Source: Pseudogymnoascus destructans (taxonomy: Eukaryota; Ascomycota; Leotiomycetes; Thelebolales; Thelebolaceae). From it: a stretch of DNA of 64,000 nt. Below, piece after piece: positions 44,903 to 55,330 of this stretch. The position numbers and the translations under genes were made by a program. The notes below the pieces were generated by a model. The model had not been told where the DNA came from and made no database searches. It was given only the letters and a program-made list of their open reading frames with translations. Positions within the stretch are counted from its first letter, which is position 1; every line of letters starts with the position of its first letter. The stretch is taken from the NCBI RefSeq assembly GCF_001641265.1, contig NW_020167535.1, positions 62,001 through 126,000 of the forward strand. The letters run 5' to 3'.

Positions 44903-46600
44903 ATGGTGCGAAAGCGTAGTCAGAAAGCCGAAGAACTAGAAGTTTTATTGGCACAAGCTGTTGCTGGAGTTAAATCCGGATTATACAAATCTTCGTACAG
45001 TGCTGCAAAGGCTTTACACCTTCGGCCAGACACAGTCCTTCAACGCGTTAATGGGAAACTGTCACGGAGAGAAGCTCGACAACAACAACAACTGCTATCG
45101 CCAGCGCAAGAGCAGACACTTTTAAAGTGGATTAAGGTGCTAACAATTAGTGGATATGCTCCTAGTCACCGTATATTGCGGGATATTGCTGACGAAATCC
45201 GTGTCAACCGATGCCGCGTTTTCGAACTGTCGCACCCTAACAGTCAACATGCCCAACACACTCATCACGAAGAGATTCCGAACTTTCCCCTTGGACAAGA
45301 CTGGGTCCCACGGTTTATAAAACGACATCCGCATTTACAAATCCAACTAGGCAGACGGGTCGAAGCACAAAGAATGAGTGGAGTTACAAAAGATGTGTTA
45401 ACGGGGTGGTTTGACGCGTACAAGGACCTTGTGGCGCGTCTAGGAATACAAGAACACAACGTGTATAACATGGATGAAACTGGATTTTCAATTGGCACTA
45501 TGGAGTGTACTCGGATCATCGTTGATTCTACACTCCGTACATGTCACCAGGCACACCAAGGCCGGCAGGAATGGGTGTCTGCTGTTGAATGCATCTGTAT
45601 GGATGGAACGACCATTAACCCTCTTATTATATTCAAGGGTCGGAACGTCTTACAAAACTGGATCCCTCCTGAGGTTATTGATAAATGGCACTTCTCTGCT
45701 AATACAAAGGGTTGGACAAGCAACTTACATGGCATCGAGTGGTTAAAACGCATGTTTGAACCAGCAACGCATGCGAAAGCGACATCTAATGGAGCACAAC
45801 AACAACGGTTACTCATATGCGATGGCCACGACAGTCATATAAGTGGAGGCTTTATATTCCATTGTATGCAAAATCGAATATCTATCCTTGTCCTCCCACC
45901 GCACACTTCCCATGTGTTGCAACCACTCGATGTTGCAGTCTTCGGACCATTGAAAAAACATCTCACAAGTGCGCTCTCACATTTGAATGAAGCGCAACTT
46001 ACACGCATACAAAAAGCAGAATGGTTATCTGCATACATCAAAGCGAGAGCAATTGCGCTATCTACTCATAATATTACATCTGCGTGGAGGGGTGCTAGTC
46101 TACAACCTTTCCAACCTCAACGGGTGATCCGGATGGTGACGCTCCAACAGACAGATGTGACAGATGATCGACCAAAAACACCAACTGAGTACGATATTTT
46201 TGACAATGTCTTTCAGAACAGTAGTCCACCCGACTGTTCTACATTGCGCAAAGCGAACACTGTCCTGGTTGCGGCCTTAGAGACGCGTACAGTCCTAAAC
46301 ACACCCACTACTCGATATATCCGTCGGTTGGCTGATGAGACTGAGCGACTTAATACACGCAACTTCTTACACCAACGCGAGGCAGATAACCTACGATCGA
46401 TAATACAAACACGGAGAGCACAGAGCAAAGGGAAACGCGCAATTTTAAAGGGCCAATTCCACATAACTACAGAGGAATTACGCTCCCAAGTCATTGAGGC
46501 CGAGGAGGCCACCCAGAAAGCGACTACCAAAGGCAAGAGTACAGCGACAAATATCACTGTAACAGCTAGATTAGACTCTCATCGTTGGCCTCAACGCTAA
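44903..46600 (+). CDS. Pogo/Fot1-like transposase with chimeric C-terminus
   Basis: The 565-residue open frame starts MVRKRSQKAEELEVLL. It has a psq-type HTH (about 20-60) and a CENPB-type HTH (WVPRFIKRHPHLQIQLGRR). The DDE_1 core has three catalytic Asp contexts: VYNMDETGFSIG, LLICDGHDSHIS and LPPHTSHVLQPLDVAVFGPLKK. A coiled C-terminal region follows. About 44813-44860 carries a repeated ggcgtaa(a/c)cgg motif that may be the left terminal region. No right terminal repeat exists. From about 46578 the DNA is instead GH3 beta-glucosidase sequence in another frame, so the last residues and the TAA are supplied by the glucosidase fragment. The true transposase C-terminus is therefore lost. Confidence 0.82.
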   Translation: MVRKRSQKAEELEVLLAQAVAGVKSGLYKSSYSAAKALHLRPDTVLQRVNGKLSRREARQQQQLLSPAQEQTLLKWIKVLTISGYAPSHRILRDIADEIRVNRCRVFELSHPNSQHAQHTHHEEIPNFPLGQDWVPRFIKRHPHLQIQLGRRVEAQRMSGVTKDVLTGWFDAYKDLVARLGIQEHNVYNMDETGFSIGTMECTRIIVDSTLRTCHQAHQGRQEWVSAVECICMDGTTINPLIIFKGRNVLQNWIPPEVIDKWHFSANTKGWTSNLHGIEWLKRMFEPATHAKATSNGAQQQRLLICDGHDSHISGGFIFHCMQNRISILVLPPHTSHVLQPLDVAVFGPLKKHLTSALSHLNEAQLTRIQKAEWLSAYIKARAIALSTHNITSAWRGASLQPFQPQRVIRMVTLQQTDVTDDRPKTPTEYDIFDNVFQNSSPPDCSTLRKANTVLVAALETRTVLNTPTTRYIRRLADETERLNTRNFLHQREADNLRSIIQTRRAQSKGKRAILKGQFHITTEELRSQVIEAEEATQKATTKGKSTATNITVTARLDSHRWPQR

Positions 46601-47070
46601 AATCGCAACCTACTGCGGTGGTGGTTCCGCCTCCCTCCTCTCATACTACGCTCACCCCCTGCGACGGCATCACCGCGCTCCTCGAAGAAGGCACCGAGGT
46701 CAAATACACGGTCGGCTGCTACTCCCACCGCGAGCGCCCCCTCCTCGGCGCCCAGCTCACCTCGGAAGAAGGAAAGCCAGGCGTGACATTCCGTGACATT
46801 CCGTGCGTACAACGAGCCCTCCTCCGTCGCGGACCGCAAGCCAATCGACGAGCTGACCATCCTGCGCTCCAACGAGTTCTTCATCGATTACTACAAGCCC
46901 AAGCAGGCGCTCTGGTATGGTACATTTACCGGTACCTACGAGGCCGAGAAGGACGGCGACTTCGAGTTCGGTCTCGCCGTGTATGGAGCCGCGAACCTGG
47001 ACGTCAACAATGAGCTTGTTGGTGACGAGACCACGCAGACGCAAGGCCAGGCATTCTGCGGCACAATCTG
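46578..47070 (+). pseudogene. GH3 beta-glucosidase fragment (PA14 region)
   Basis: In one frame the segment reads IVGLNAKIATYCGGGSASLLSYY, the conserved GH3 C-terminal-domain start (the family has GPNA). It then shifts to TPCDGITALLEEGTEVKY and, after a second shift, to RAYNEPSSVADRKP and the PA14-type ALWYGTFTGTYEAEKDGDFEFGLAVYG, ending near GQAFCG. The second shift is caused by an exact 10-bp tandem doubling, gtgacattcc, at 46783-46802. Only about 165 of the usual 800 or more residues remain. The 5' part is replaced by transposon sequence and the 3' part is absent. The intact gene would have been a beta-glucosidase. Confidence 0.85.
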
Positions 47071-47525
47071 AGAGCGACGGTGGATCATGTATTGTTGATA
47101 GTAGTTAAATTTACAGATTTGTTGCGTTCTCTTCAAAATTCCACCGCGTTACGCTAAACCGGAACAACACGGCCCGCGACTAACTCTCACGCAAAATAAA
47201 GCCATAAGCATTCGACCGCCTTCCCCATACAGACGGCAGTATCGCGTCCCTCTGGACCCCGAACCACAACTGCGGTAATTACTCCCACTCACTCTAATAT
47301 CGTACCTCAAACTGTACAGGACAGGACAAATCACACGATGGGGATGATATAATACACATGCATTCACTAATGCGTTAAGATAGGTGCAGAACGTTTGTTT
47401 GCTGCTGCTTCCCACTGCCTTTGTTTTTGGGCACGGGATTTGGCGAGGGGATATCGAGGTTCGCGGTGCACGGGTTCTTGAGCACCGCCGTTGCGGGAGG
47501 GCGGAGGAGGATTGGGCGACGAGTT
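47071..47525. other. Spacer with FPGS promoter
   Basis: No additional gene. A non-ATG frame running into the FPGS first exon (47421-) could encode an N-terminal leader, but no in-frame ATG supports it. Confidence 0.35.
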
Positions 47526-49184
47526 ATGGGGGGGGGTTATGAGGTATGTTTTCTACTTCCTTACTTACTATCACCTCCCAACGGTGCTTGGTATGGCACA
47601 CACAATCTAACATAACCCCAGGACGCGATAGCCCTTCTGGATACCCGCCGGCGTGTGCGCAGGCCAAGCGGTGCGCTGAAGACGGAGGCAGCGCGCGATG
47701 CGGGGCTAAAGCCAGAGTTCAGAGTTGGCGGGGAGGTGTTGAGGGGCAAGCCTGGGATAGTGGGGATGAGCGGCTGGATGGAGGAGTTGGGACATTCTGT
47801 TCGTCTTTCTCTCCTGTTTGCCCCCCTCCTTAACTGACTGAGAAACCAGCCCGCAGATGTAGCAGCCCTAAACATCATCCACGTCGCCGGCACCAAGGGG
47901 AAAGGAAGCACATGCGCATACATCGAGGCGCTCCTCCTCGCTCACGGAGCTGCGACCGGGTGGCCACGGAGTGTGGGGATGTACACCTCTCCCCACCTCC
48001 TTGTGCCACAAGAGCGTGTCCGGATCAGCGGCACGGCAATCGATGAGCGCGGATTCGCGAAGTACTTCTTCGAAGTTTGGGAGCGTCTCTTCGATGGGAA
48101 CGCGGCTACGGAAAGCCAGAAAAGGGAAAGGCCGCGGTACCTCCAGCTATGTGTGCTAGTTGCTCTGCACGCGTTTATCAAAGAGGGCGTCGGTGCGGTA
48201 GTGCTGGAGACGCATCATGGCGGCGAGTACGACGCGACGAATTTCGTGGAGAAGCCAGTGGTGACGGTTGTCACGCCGCTGGGGCGCGATCATGTGAAGC
48301 AACTTGGGCCGGGGATGAAGGATATTGCGTGGCATAAAGCAGGAATATTGAAAGCCGGCGCGGTTGCTATCGCGGCTGCGCAGGAGGAAGGGTTGGAGGA
48401 GGTGTTACGGGCGAGGGCAGGGGAGAGGGGTGTGGTTGGGGGAGAAGTGAAGATCGTAACGGGGACGGAGGAGCGGGGGGTGCAGAGTGTGAAGCCCGAT
48501 GTGCAGAGGGGCAATTGCGCGGTTGCTGTAGTGGCGGTGAGGGCGTTTTTGGAGAGGATGAGGGGGAAGGTGCTGAGTGAGGGGAGTGTGAGGAGGGGGG
48601 TTGAGGGGTTTAAGTGGCCGGGGCGGTTTCAGGTTGTTGAGAGGGGTGGGGGGAGGGAGAGGTGGTGGTGTGATGGGGCGCATAATGAAATGAGTATTGG
48701 GGTTGCGGGGCGGTGGTTTGTGGATGGGCTGGAGGAGAGGGGGAGAGCGCGCGTCTTGGTGTTTAGCCAGATCTCGGATAGTAGGGACACTGAAGCCGTC
48801 TTTAGGTGTCTGGCGGAGTCGTTGAAGGGTAGTGGTGTGCAGCTCGTCATCTTCACGACCTATGATCCGGATCAGACTTTCTCGGTCTCTATGTCTTTAG
48901 GTACCCTCTCTCTTTCTCTCTTCCGAGAGACGCAAGCTAACCGCATGACAGACCAACAAGTGGCTACGACAACGCTTCCATCCCTGGATGTATATGAGCG
49001 GGTATGGAAGGAGTTGCATCCCAATGCGGAAGTACGATTTGAGCCGCAGTTGGGCGAGGCGATGAAGTTGGCGAAGGGGGCCGGAGAGGCTGGGGAGGGT
49101 GTGGATGTATTGGTTACAGGGAGCTTGCATCTTGTTGCAGGGGCCCTTTGGTGGCTTAGGGAGGGCGTGGGAGGTGCGAGATAG
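47526..49184 (+). CDS. Folylpolyglutamate synthase
   Basis: CDS is join(47526..47543, 47622..47798, 47850..48900, 48952..49184), 492 residues. The enzyme adds gamma-linked glutamates to folates, using ATP, in cytosol and mitochondria. An 18-nt first exon (MGGGYE) joins DAIALLDTRRRV. The P-loop is HVAGTKGKGSTCAY (79-86). SVGMYTSPHLLVPQERVRISG, ETHHGGEYDATNF and the second-domain KWPGRFQVVERGG are family blocks, with WWCDGAHNEMS as the Asp-Gly-Ala-His motif. Introns are GT-AG. The third (48901-48951) is 51 nt with a gctaac branch site and leaves the frame open if retained. One polypeptide may serve both compartments if an upstream leader exists. The gene looks intact between two transposon complexes. 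Confidence 0.88.
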
Positions 49185-49329
49185 AAGGCCAGGGCATCGG
49201 CCCCCCGGCTTGTTTGGGACGGCAGCTTGGGTGTGATTTTATGTTGAATAGACAAATATTAGAATATATATTAATATTGCGTAAATATCGAGGTGTTTTT
49301 GCTTTGCTAATAATCCAGATTTAGAAGCT

Positions 49330-49900
49330 AGTTAGATCCGGAAGCATTTGTACAAAGAGTAAGTGTAATTTGAGCTTTTTCCTTCTTTAATCCTAGTTTC
49401 GTCCATATTATAGATATTCTCCTCCTCAAACTCCCTAGCAATTGTCCAGAGCCCTTTCATCTCTTCTTCAACTAACTCTAGGATAGAACCTGCTTTGCCA
49501 TGACATGTATGTATCTTAATATTATGTCGTGATTTAAGTCATGTAAGCTAGCTAGAGCTAAAGTCAGGAACTAGCTGATCTACATACTATAGAAGCCTTC
49601 TCTAGATCTCCCTTGCCTTTTCTTAAAGTATATCACTAGATGTAAAGCCACCGCGGCTATCAATTTCTTGCTAAAAGTCGTAGAGAATTTGTTCAAATTG
49701 AGGCCATTAGCTAGTTCGATTTTGTTGTCTAGTTGTTGTCGAGTTGTCGAGATGTTTAAAGCGGTCGCTAAGGCTATCTGATATTGTCAATTTACTGAGC
49801 CTATGATTGAATTTGTGAAGAAACCAGTTGATGTAGGCTTTCTAGGAGGGTTTTAGGTGCTGTTTGTGTGCCTAACATCAAAGGGCACAGCACTGTTTAA
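49330..49900 (-). pseudogene. Decayed Tigger/pogo-like transposase remnant
   Basis: Minus-strand reading gives fragments such as EEEMKGLWTIAREFEEENIYNMDET, clearly parallel to EEEMRALRTIEEDIYNMDETG of the intact transposase at 38-39.7 kb. They are followed by AT-rich sequence with many TAG/TAA stops. The first catalytic Asp context is recognisable, the rest is not. The decay pattern fits RIP followed by drift. Confidence 0.65.
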
Positions 49901-50299
49901 GTGTAATCGTGTGTTTTTGAGGCATAGTAGAGTTGGATAAGTCGGATAATTAAAGGTTAGAAGGTCAATATCGCGAATATCAAGAATTGAGTGTGAAAAT
50001 CAATTAGTGCTGAAAAAAATATCGACTTAGCAGTGTTATCAACTAATCCAACATCATATTAGCAAGAGTGGACTGTATTCGAATAGTGAAATATTACATA
50101 AGCATGGCTAGTCATAATCATGAATATTCATGATTATGATTAACGTGCTTCATTACTAAGTGGTGCATATCACCTAGTAGCGCACTTTTCTTAAGTCACA
50201 CTGTATTTTAAAATCCGCAGACCACAACAACGACTATAATCAATTGAAACTAATCTTAATTATACATATTAGACATCTCTTTATCCTTCTGACATGTTC

Positions 50300-50996
50300 T
50301 TGCATTATGACTAGGCTTTTTGAAGTTCCTACATAGCCGTTAACTAGGCTGACCTCCCTGTTACCTACTACTACTTTCGTGACTTTCTTACTCTATCTGC
50401 TCTTGTACATCCCTTTAAACGAGTAGATCTTGTGCATCTCCTACAGTTAGTGATCCTCTGAGGCATACATGTGCTTTTCTAGCCCTCCTACACTTGCTTA
50501 GTGCTTGATTTGCTTTTTGAAGTGAGCGGTTCTCAGCTGCTAAGAGAGTGACTAAGTGGGCAATTGTTGCTACCCCATTTGCTAACTAAGTAACAGCATT
50601 GAAAATTGGAGTTGGTAAGCCCCCTTGATAGCTAGCAATCTGATTTCTAACAAACTTAGTTTAAGAGACAGCTTCTATTAGGTTATTAGGCGTTTGAGAA
50701 ACCCAGGCATCATTGATTGCATTAGGTGGTCTAGTAGATGTTAGAGTCCATAGTTTGACATCTAGCTTAGAAATAACAGCCTCTAGGTTAAAAGAGACTA
50801 AACCAGCTCCCTAGAAACCTCCTTTGATATTGCTTTCTGTTATAGCAGTAGCGTGCGCAGCTTTGAATGCATGGAAGAATTCAACCTTAGTAATGTGATT
50901 GACATGCGATTTGATAAAGTGCTTGACCTCCCGGCTATATGCCTGCTTTAAGGGACTAAAGCACCTAACATCAAGCAGCTGTGTTAGGTGAGAAGA
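50300..50996 (-). pseudogene. Fot1/pogo-like transposase remnant with RIP-like stops
   Basis: From 50996 leftwards the minus strand reads QLLDVRCFSPLKQAYSREV, then HITKVEFFHAFKAAHATAITESNIKGGF, then a stop at GAGL. This is the C-terminal third of a transposase like the one at 57.4-58.6 kb (QPLDVGCFGPLKRAYGQQI, ITESNIQGGFRGAGL-type blocks). The stops seen are TAG and TAA at positions where Gln is expected, as C-to-T at CpA would give. The N-terminal two thirds are cut off by the LTR fragment starting at 50997. Confidence 0.78.
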
Positions 50997-51690
50997 TGTA
51001 ATGGTAGGTGCACCAGATGTGAGAATTTAGCCACCCAAGGAAGGGATGATTTTACTAAGACAACACACTGTCTTAGGAAAAAGAGCCAAAGGATCGTAGC
51101 TTAGACTATTCCACAACGCAGCAATCAGGTGTATGATGTAGTGGAGTGGTTTAGACAAGTTGTAACAAATGTTGAGTCTGAGAACTCAGGGATAAGTCAG
51201 AGGTTAGCACCTCACTGACTTTTCAGAAACAAGGAGTTAACAAGATCAATGCTTGGAAGCTTGGAAAAGATGTAGAAGTATGTGATAGTCGATTTACTGT
51301 ATTGTCTGCTTGCCCTTTCTTAAGGAAAGGGCAATCCTATTTATGCTAAAGGGGTGTAGTTCTCTCATTTTCCAAGACTTTCCATGACTAACCAGGCTTG
51401 GTAACTTAGAAATCAAGTGCGACCCACAACCAGCTTGCTAATAATGTAGTAAATATAAGAGAATCCCATAGAACCATCTTCTAGGTTCCTAGCCTATAGG
51501 AAGTGAAAGGAGGTCCAAGGTCAGAGTACCCCTATAGACAAATTATGTCATAACTTAACCAATCTTGTGGGTAACTAAGGAGTAATGATGTGTAATGAAT
51601 CATAGAGGGTTATAGAAGCTTCTAGAGCTATCGTTCATGTTCCTAGGCCTCTAGTTGGTAGAGATATACCATGTGGTAGTATTGACCCAC
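50997..51690 (+). mobile_element. LTR fragment (family 1), head-to-head with the next LTR
   Basis: It begins TGTAATGGTAGGTGCACC and follows the family consensus for 694 bp to 'gtagtattgaccc', then abuts an oppositely oriented copy at 51691. The two copies form a large imperfect inverted repeat. No 5-bp target duplication is seen at either outer edge (gaaga versus caggg). Confidence 0.78.
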
Positions 51691-52447
51691 TGTCATACTG
51701 ACATTCGTTGCACTCAGTTTGCTATCAAACTCAAGAGCAAACTTAGAAATCTCCTCCTCAAACCTACAAGTCACTATACATATTTTGGCTTATCACACCA
51801 ACAACAAGAGCAATACTACTCAACGATTGCTACAACCCTCTATGATTCATTACACGTCATCACTCCTTAGTTACCCACAAGATTGGTTAAGTTATGACAT
51901 AATTTGTCTATAGGGGTACTCTGACCTTGGACCTCCTTTCACTTCCTATAGGCTAGGAACCTAGAAGATGGTTCTATGGGATTCTCTTATATTTACTACA
52001 TGATTAGCAAGCTGGTTGTGGGTCGCACTTGATTTATAAGTTACCAAGCCTGGTTAGTCATGGAAAGTCTTGGAAAATGAGAGAACTACACTCCTTTAGC
52101 ATAAATAGGATTGCCCTTTCCTTAAGAAAGGGCAAGCAGACAATACAGTAAATCGACTATCACATACTTCTACATCTTTTCCAAGCTTCCAAGCATTGAT
52201 CTTGTTACTCCTTGTTTCTGAAAAGTCAGTGAGGTGCTAACCTCTGACTTATCCCTGAGTTCTCAGACTCAACATTTGTTACAACTTGTCTAAACCACTC
52301 CACTACATCATACACCTGATTGCTGCATTGTGGAATAGTCTAAGCTACGACCCTTTGGCTCTTTTTCCTAAGACAGTGTGTTGTCTTAGTAAAATCATCC
52401 CTTCCTTGGGTGGCTAGATTCTCACATCTGGTGCACCCACCATTACA
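51691..52447 (-). repeat. 3' LTR of the minus-strand Gypsy element (family 1)
   Basis: Read on the minus strand it begins TGTAATGG directly after the end of the polyprotein tail (EGGPV followed by a stop formed with the LTR) and ends ATGACA. At 757 bp it lacks about 180 bp of the central part relative to the 937-bp copies. This junction assigns the 937-bp LTR family to the chromodomain Gypsy lineage at 52.4-55.3 kb. Confidence 0.78.
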
Positions 52448-55330
52448 CAGGGCCTCCTTCAGTCCAGTCCTTGTCGTCTAGGGATGAGGGTGTGATCCCT
52501 GTTTCTTCGTCGTCCTCGTCTGAGTCTGAGTCCTTGTCATCGCCCTCATCTGAGACTAGTGTTCTGATTGATCATTCCCACAGTTTGTAGGGTCAATACC
52601 ATTACATTGTCCCATCCTTGCTTCCTTGTGTATGCTTCCTGTGATATGCCTCGATTAATGGTAGCCCTACGTCATGTTTTGGCACCCATTGATCATCTGC
52701 CTCAGTATACCCTTTCCACCGGACCAGGTATTCTTCCCTTTGGCCCCTTCCTCGTTTGATTACCCTGTGGTCTAGGACCGCTTCTACTTGGTATTCTTTC
52801 TTGCCATCTACAATCTCTGGACTAGGCGGAGGGTCAGGCTTGTCTGTGTTTACCCAATGTCTTTCCAACAGGGACACGTGGAATACATCGTGGATTGCCT
52901 TGTACCTAGGAGGTAGCTCCAACATGTACACCTGCTTTCCAACCCGCTGGGTGATTTTATATAGTCCGAGCCAGCAGTGCCCTAGCTTCTTGCTCGGCTG
53001 GGTGGTTCGGATATTCTTGGCCGAGAGCCACACCTTCTCTCCTACTACGTACTGCATTGGTTTGTGCAGCTTGTTGTAGCCCCTTACTTGGGCTTCCTTC
53101 GTCTGTTTCCATGCCTCCTCCAGGTTTTGGCGCAGCTCAAGGATCATGTTTACTCGGTCCTTTGCGACTGGCACTTCCCTTTGCATGGGGTCGTCCTCGA
53201 CCCCTTGATGCAGGTCAATATTGATGCCATACCTGGCCTGGTTGGGCGACATTTTGATGGATTCATGGAACGCGTTATTGTAATGGTGGGTGCACCAGAT
53301 ATGAGAATCTAGCCACCCAAGGAAGGGATGAATTTACTAAGACAACACACTGTCTTAGGAAACAGAGCCAAAGGGTTGTAGCTTAGACTATTCCACAACG
53401 CAGCAATCAGGTGTATGATGTGGTGAAGTGGTTTAGACAAGTTGCAACAAATGTTGAGTCTGAGAACTCAGGGGTAAGTCAGAGGTTAGCACCTCACTGA
53501 CTTTTCAAAAAACAGAGAATAACAAGATCAATGCTTGGAAGCTTGGAAAAGACGTAGAAGTATGTGCTAGTCGATTTACTGTATTGTCTGCTTGCCCTTT
53601 CTTAAGGAAAGGGCAATCCTATTTATGCCAAAGGAGTGTAGTTCTCTCATTTTCCATGACTTTCCATGACTAACCAGGCTTGGTAAATGTATTAGAAATC
53701 AAGTGCGACCCACAACTAGCTTGCTAATCATGTAGTGAACGTAAGAGAATCCCATAGAACCATCTCTTGGGTTCCTAGCCTATAGGAAGTGAAAAGGAGG
53801 TCCAAGGTCAGAGTACCTATAGATAAATTATGTCATAACTTAACCAATCTTGTGGGTAACTAAGGAGCGATGACGTGTAATGAATCATAGAGGGTTGTAG
53901 AAGCTTCTAGAGCTATCGTTCATGTTCCTAGGCCTCTAGTTGGTAGATATATGCCATGTGGTAGTATTGGCCCACCCCCTTAAGGAGGAGATTTTCTTAA
54001 TAACTTGTTCAATGAGTGTTCAAATGATATGCCGTGATGTATGTAGCATAAACAGATGTAGTAGAAGAGTTTGCAGCAATCGTTGAGTAGTATTGCTTCT
54101 GTTGTTGGTGTGATAAGCCAAGATATGTATGGTGACTTGTAGGTTTGAGGAGGAGATTTCTAAGTTTGCTCTTGAGTTTGATAGCAAACTGAGTGCAACG
54201 AATGTCAGTATGACAGTTATTGTAGGTGAGTTCCGCAAAGTGGAGGAGTTCCACCCAATTGTCCTGGTGCTGATTGCAGTGCAGCCGCAGGTAGGCCTCA
54301 ATATTTTGATTCTGCCTCTCGGTTTGACTGTCCGATTGAGGGTGGAAGGCTGTCGATAGGTTGCGCCTTACTTTGAGGTAGAAACAGAATGCTGACCAAA
54401 AGTGGCAGGTGAATACGCTTCCTCGATCTGAGATTATTTCAGCTGGAATCCCAAAGTCCTTCACCCAGGCCTCAAAGAGGACACGTGACAGCTCTGTGGC
54501 CATGATGGTTTTCCTACATGGGATATATTTGCACACCTTAGTATAACGATCAACAATCACAAGGATGGAGTCTGAGGCCTTGCCTTGATCTGCTCCCACA
54601 CTTGGGGGCAGATCTGTGATAAAGTCCATACTTATGGACTCGAATGGCTTTGAGGGCATCTTTAAAGCCTGCATTTCACCATACGGTCTATGCCTTACGG
54701 GCTTGATGCATTGGCACCTATTACAGCCTTGTACGTACTTCTGGGTCTCTTCGGCGAGCCCAGGCCAGTAGTATTTGCGTTGGATCAACTCTTGGGTTTT
54801 CTTATACCCGAAGTGCCCAGCCAGTGGGTCGTCATGGCAAATCTTGAAGATTTCCATCCTCACTGCCTGATTGGGAGGTACGTATACCGCTCCCTTGAAG
54901 CGTAGGATGCCTGCAACGTCTACCTTCCAACCTGGAGAGCCCTTCGCTTGCACCGTCCCAGCGTCCTTGGCCCGTTTAACAGCTAACTCGTCAGTCACCT
55001 GAAGGGTTTTAATCAAGTCCATCAGTGGGCCCGTTGCAGCTCCATAGGCGCTCTTTCCCTGAGTTATGACTGTCACTGCAACTCTAGGGACAACGAAACC
55101 TGGACTCTTGGTGTCCTTATTTTGGTTCTCGTCCGGTCTGGCACCTTCTGCGCTTACCATTGCCAGGTCCATTGGTAGGACACCTCCTGCCTGCAGGGCT
55201 CTTCAGAGCTTATCTTTAAGGGTTGGTAACATGACATTCTGGCTGTCCTTCTTGACCTCATAGTCTGGTCTCCTTGAAGGGCCATCGGCTCAGCTGTGAG
55301 GGCTTGAGTTTTCGAAGTGAGCTTGTCACG
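52448..55330 (-). pseudogene. Gypsy/Ty3 polyprotein, 5'-truncated, split by a solo LTR
   Basis: Minus-strand order: end of RNase H (ADGPSRRPDYE), an in-frame TGA at about 55198, then the HHCC module (HDDPLAGHFGYKKTQ...CNRCQC), the integrase core (SMDFITDLP, IISDRGSVF, QSDSQTERQNQ), and ELTYNN, where the reading is broken by an inserted LTR (53279-54215). It resumes AFHESIKMSPNQARYGI, GEKVWLSAKNIRT and a chromodomain (KEYQVEAVLDHRVIKRG...YLVRWKGYTEADDQWVP). A TAA precedes an acidic tail (SDEGDDKDSDSDEDDEE). Protease and reverse transcriptase are missing. Removing the LTR and one copy of its target duplication would rejoin the two parts in frame. Confidence 0.87.
53279..54215 (+). mobile_element. 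Solo LTR (family 1), 937 bp, inside the Gypsy integrase
   Basis: A complete copy, TGTAATGG...TATGACA, in opposite orientation to the host element. The 5-bp target duplication gttat lies at 53274-53278 and 54216-54220. The open frame that appears to extend the integrase by about 70 residues into this LTR is an artefact of the insertion. Confidence 0.92.

Noticed and set aside
54009..54215. C-terminal extension of the integrase frame (HTDIRCTQFAIKLKSKL...)
   Set aside because: The same peptide appears wherever the 937-bp LTR is read in this frame (for example 2025-2240, 51655-51870). It is LTR sequence, not a protein domain.
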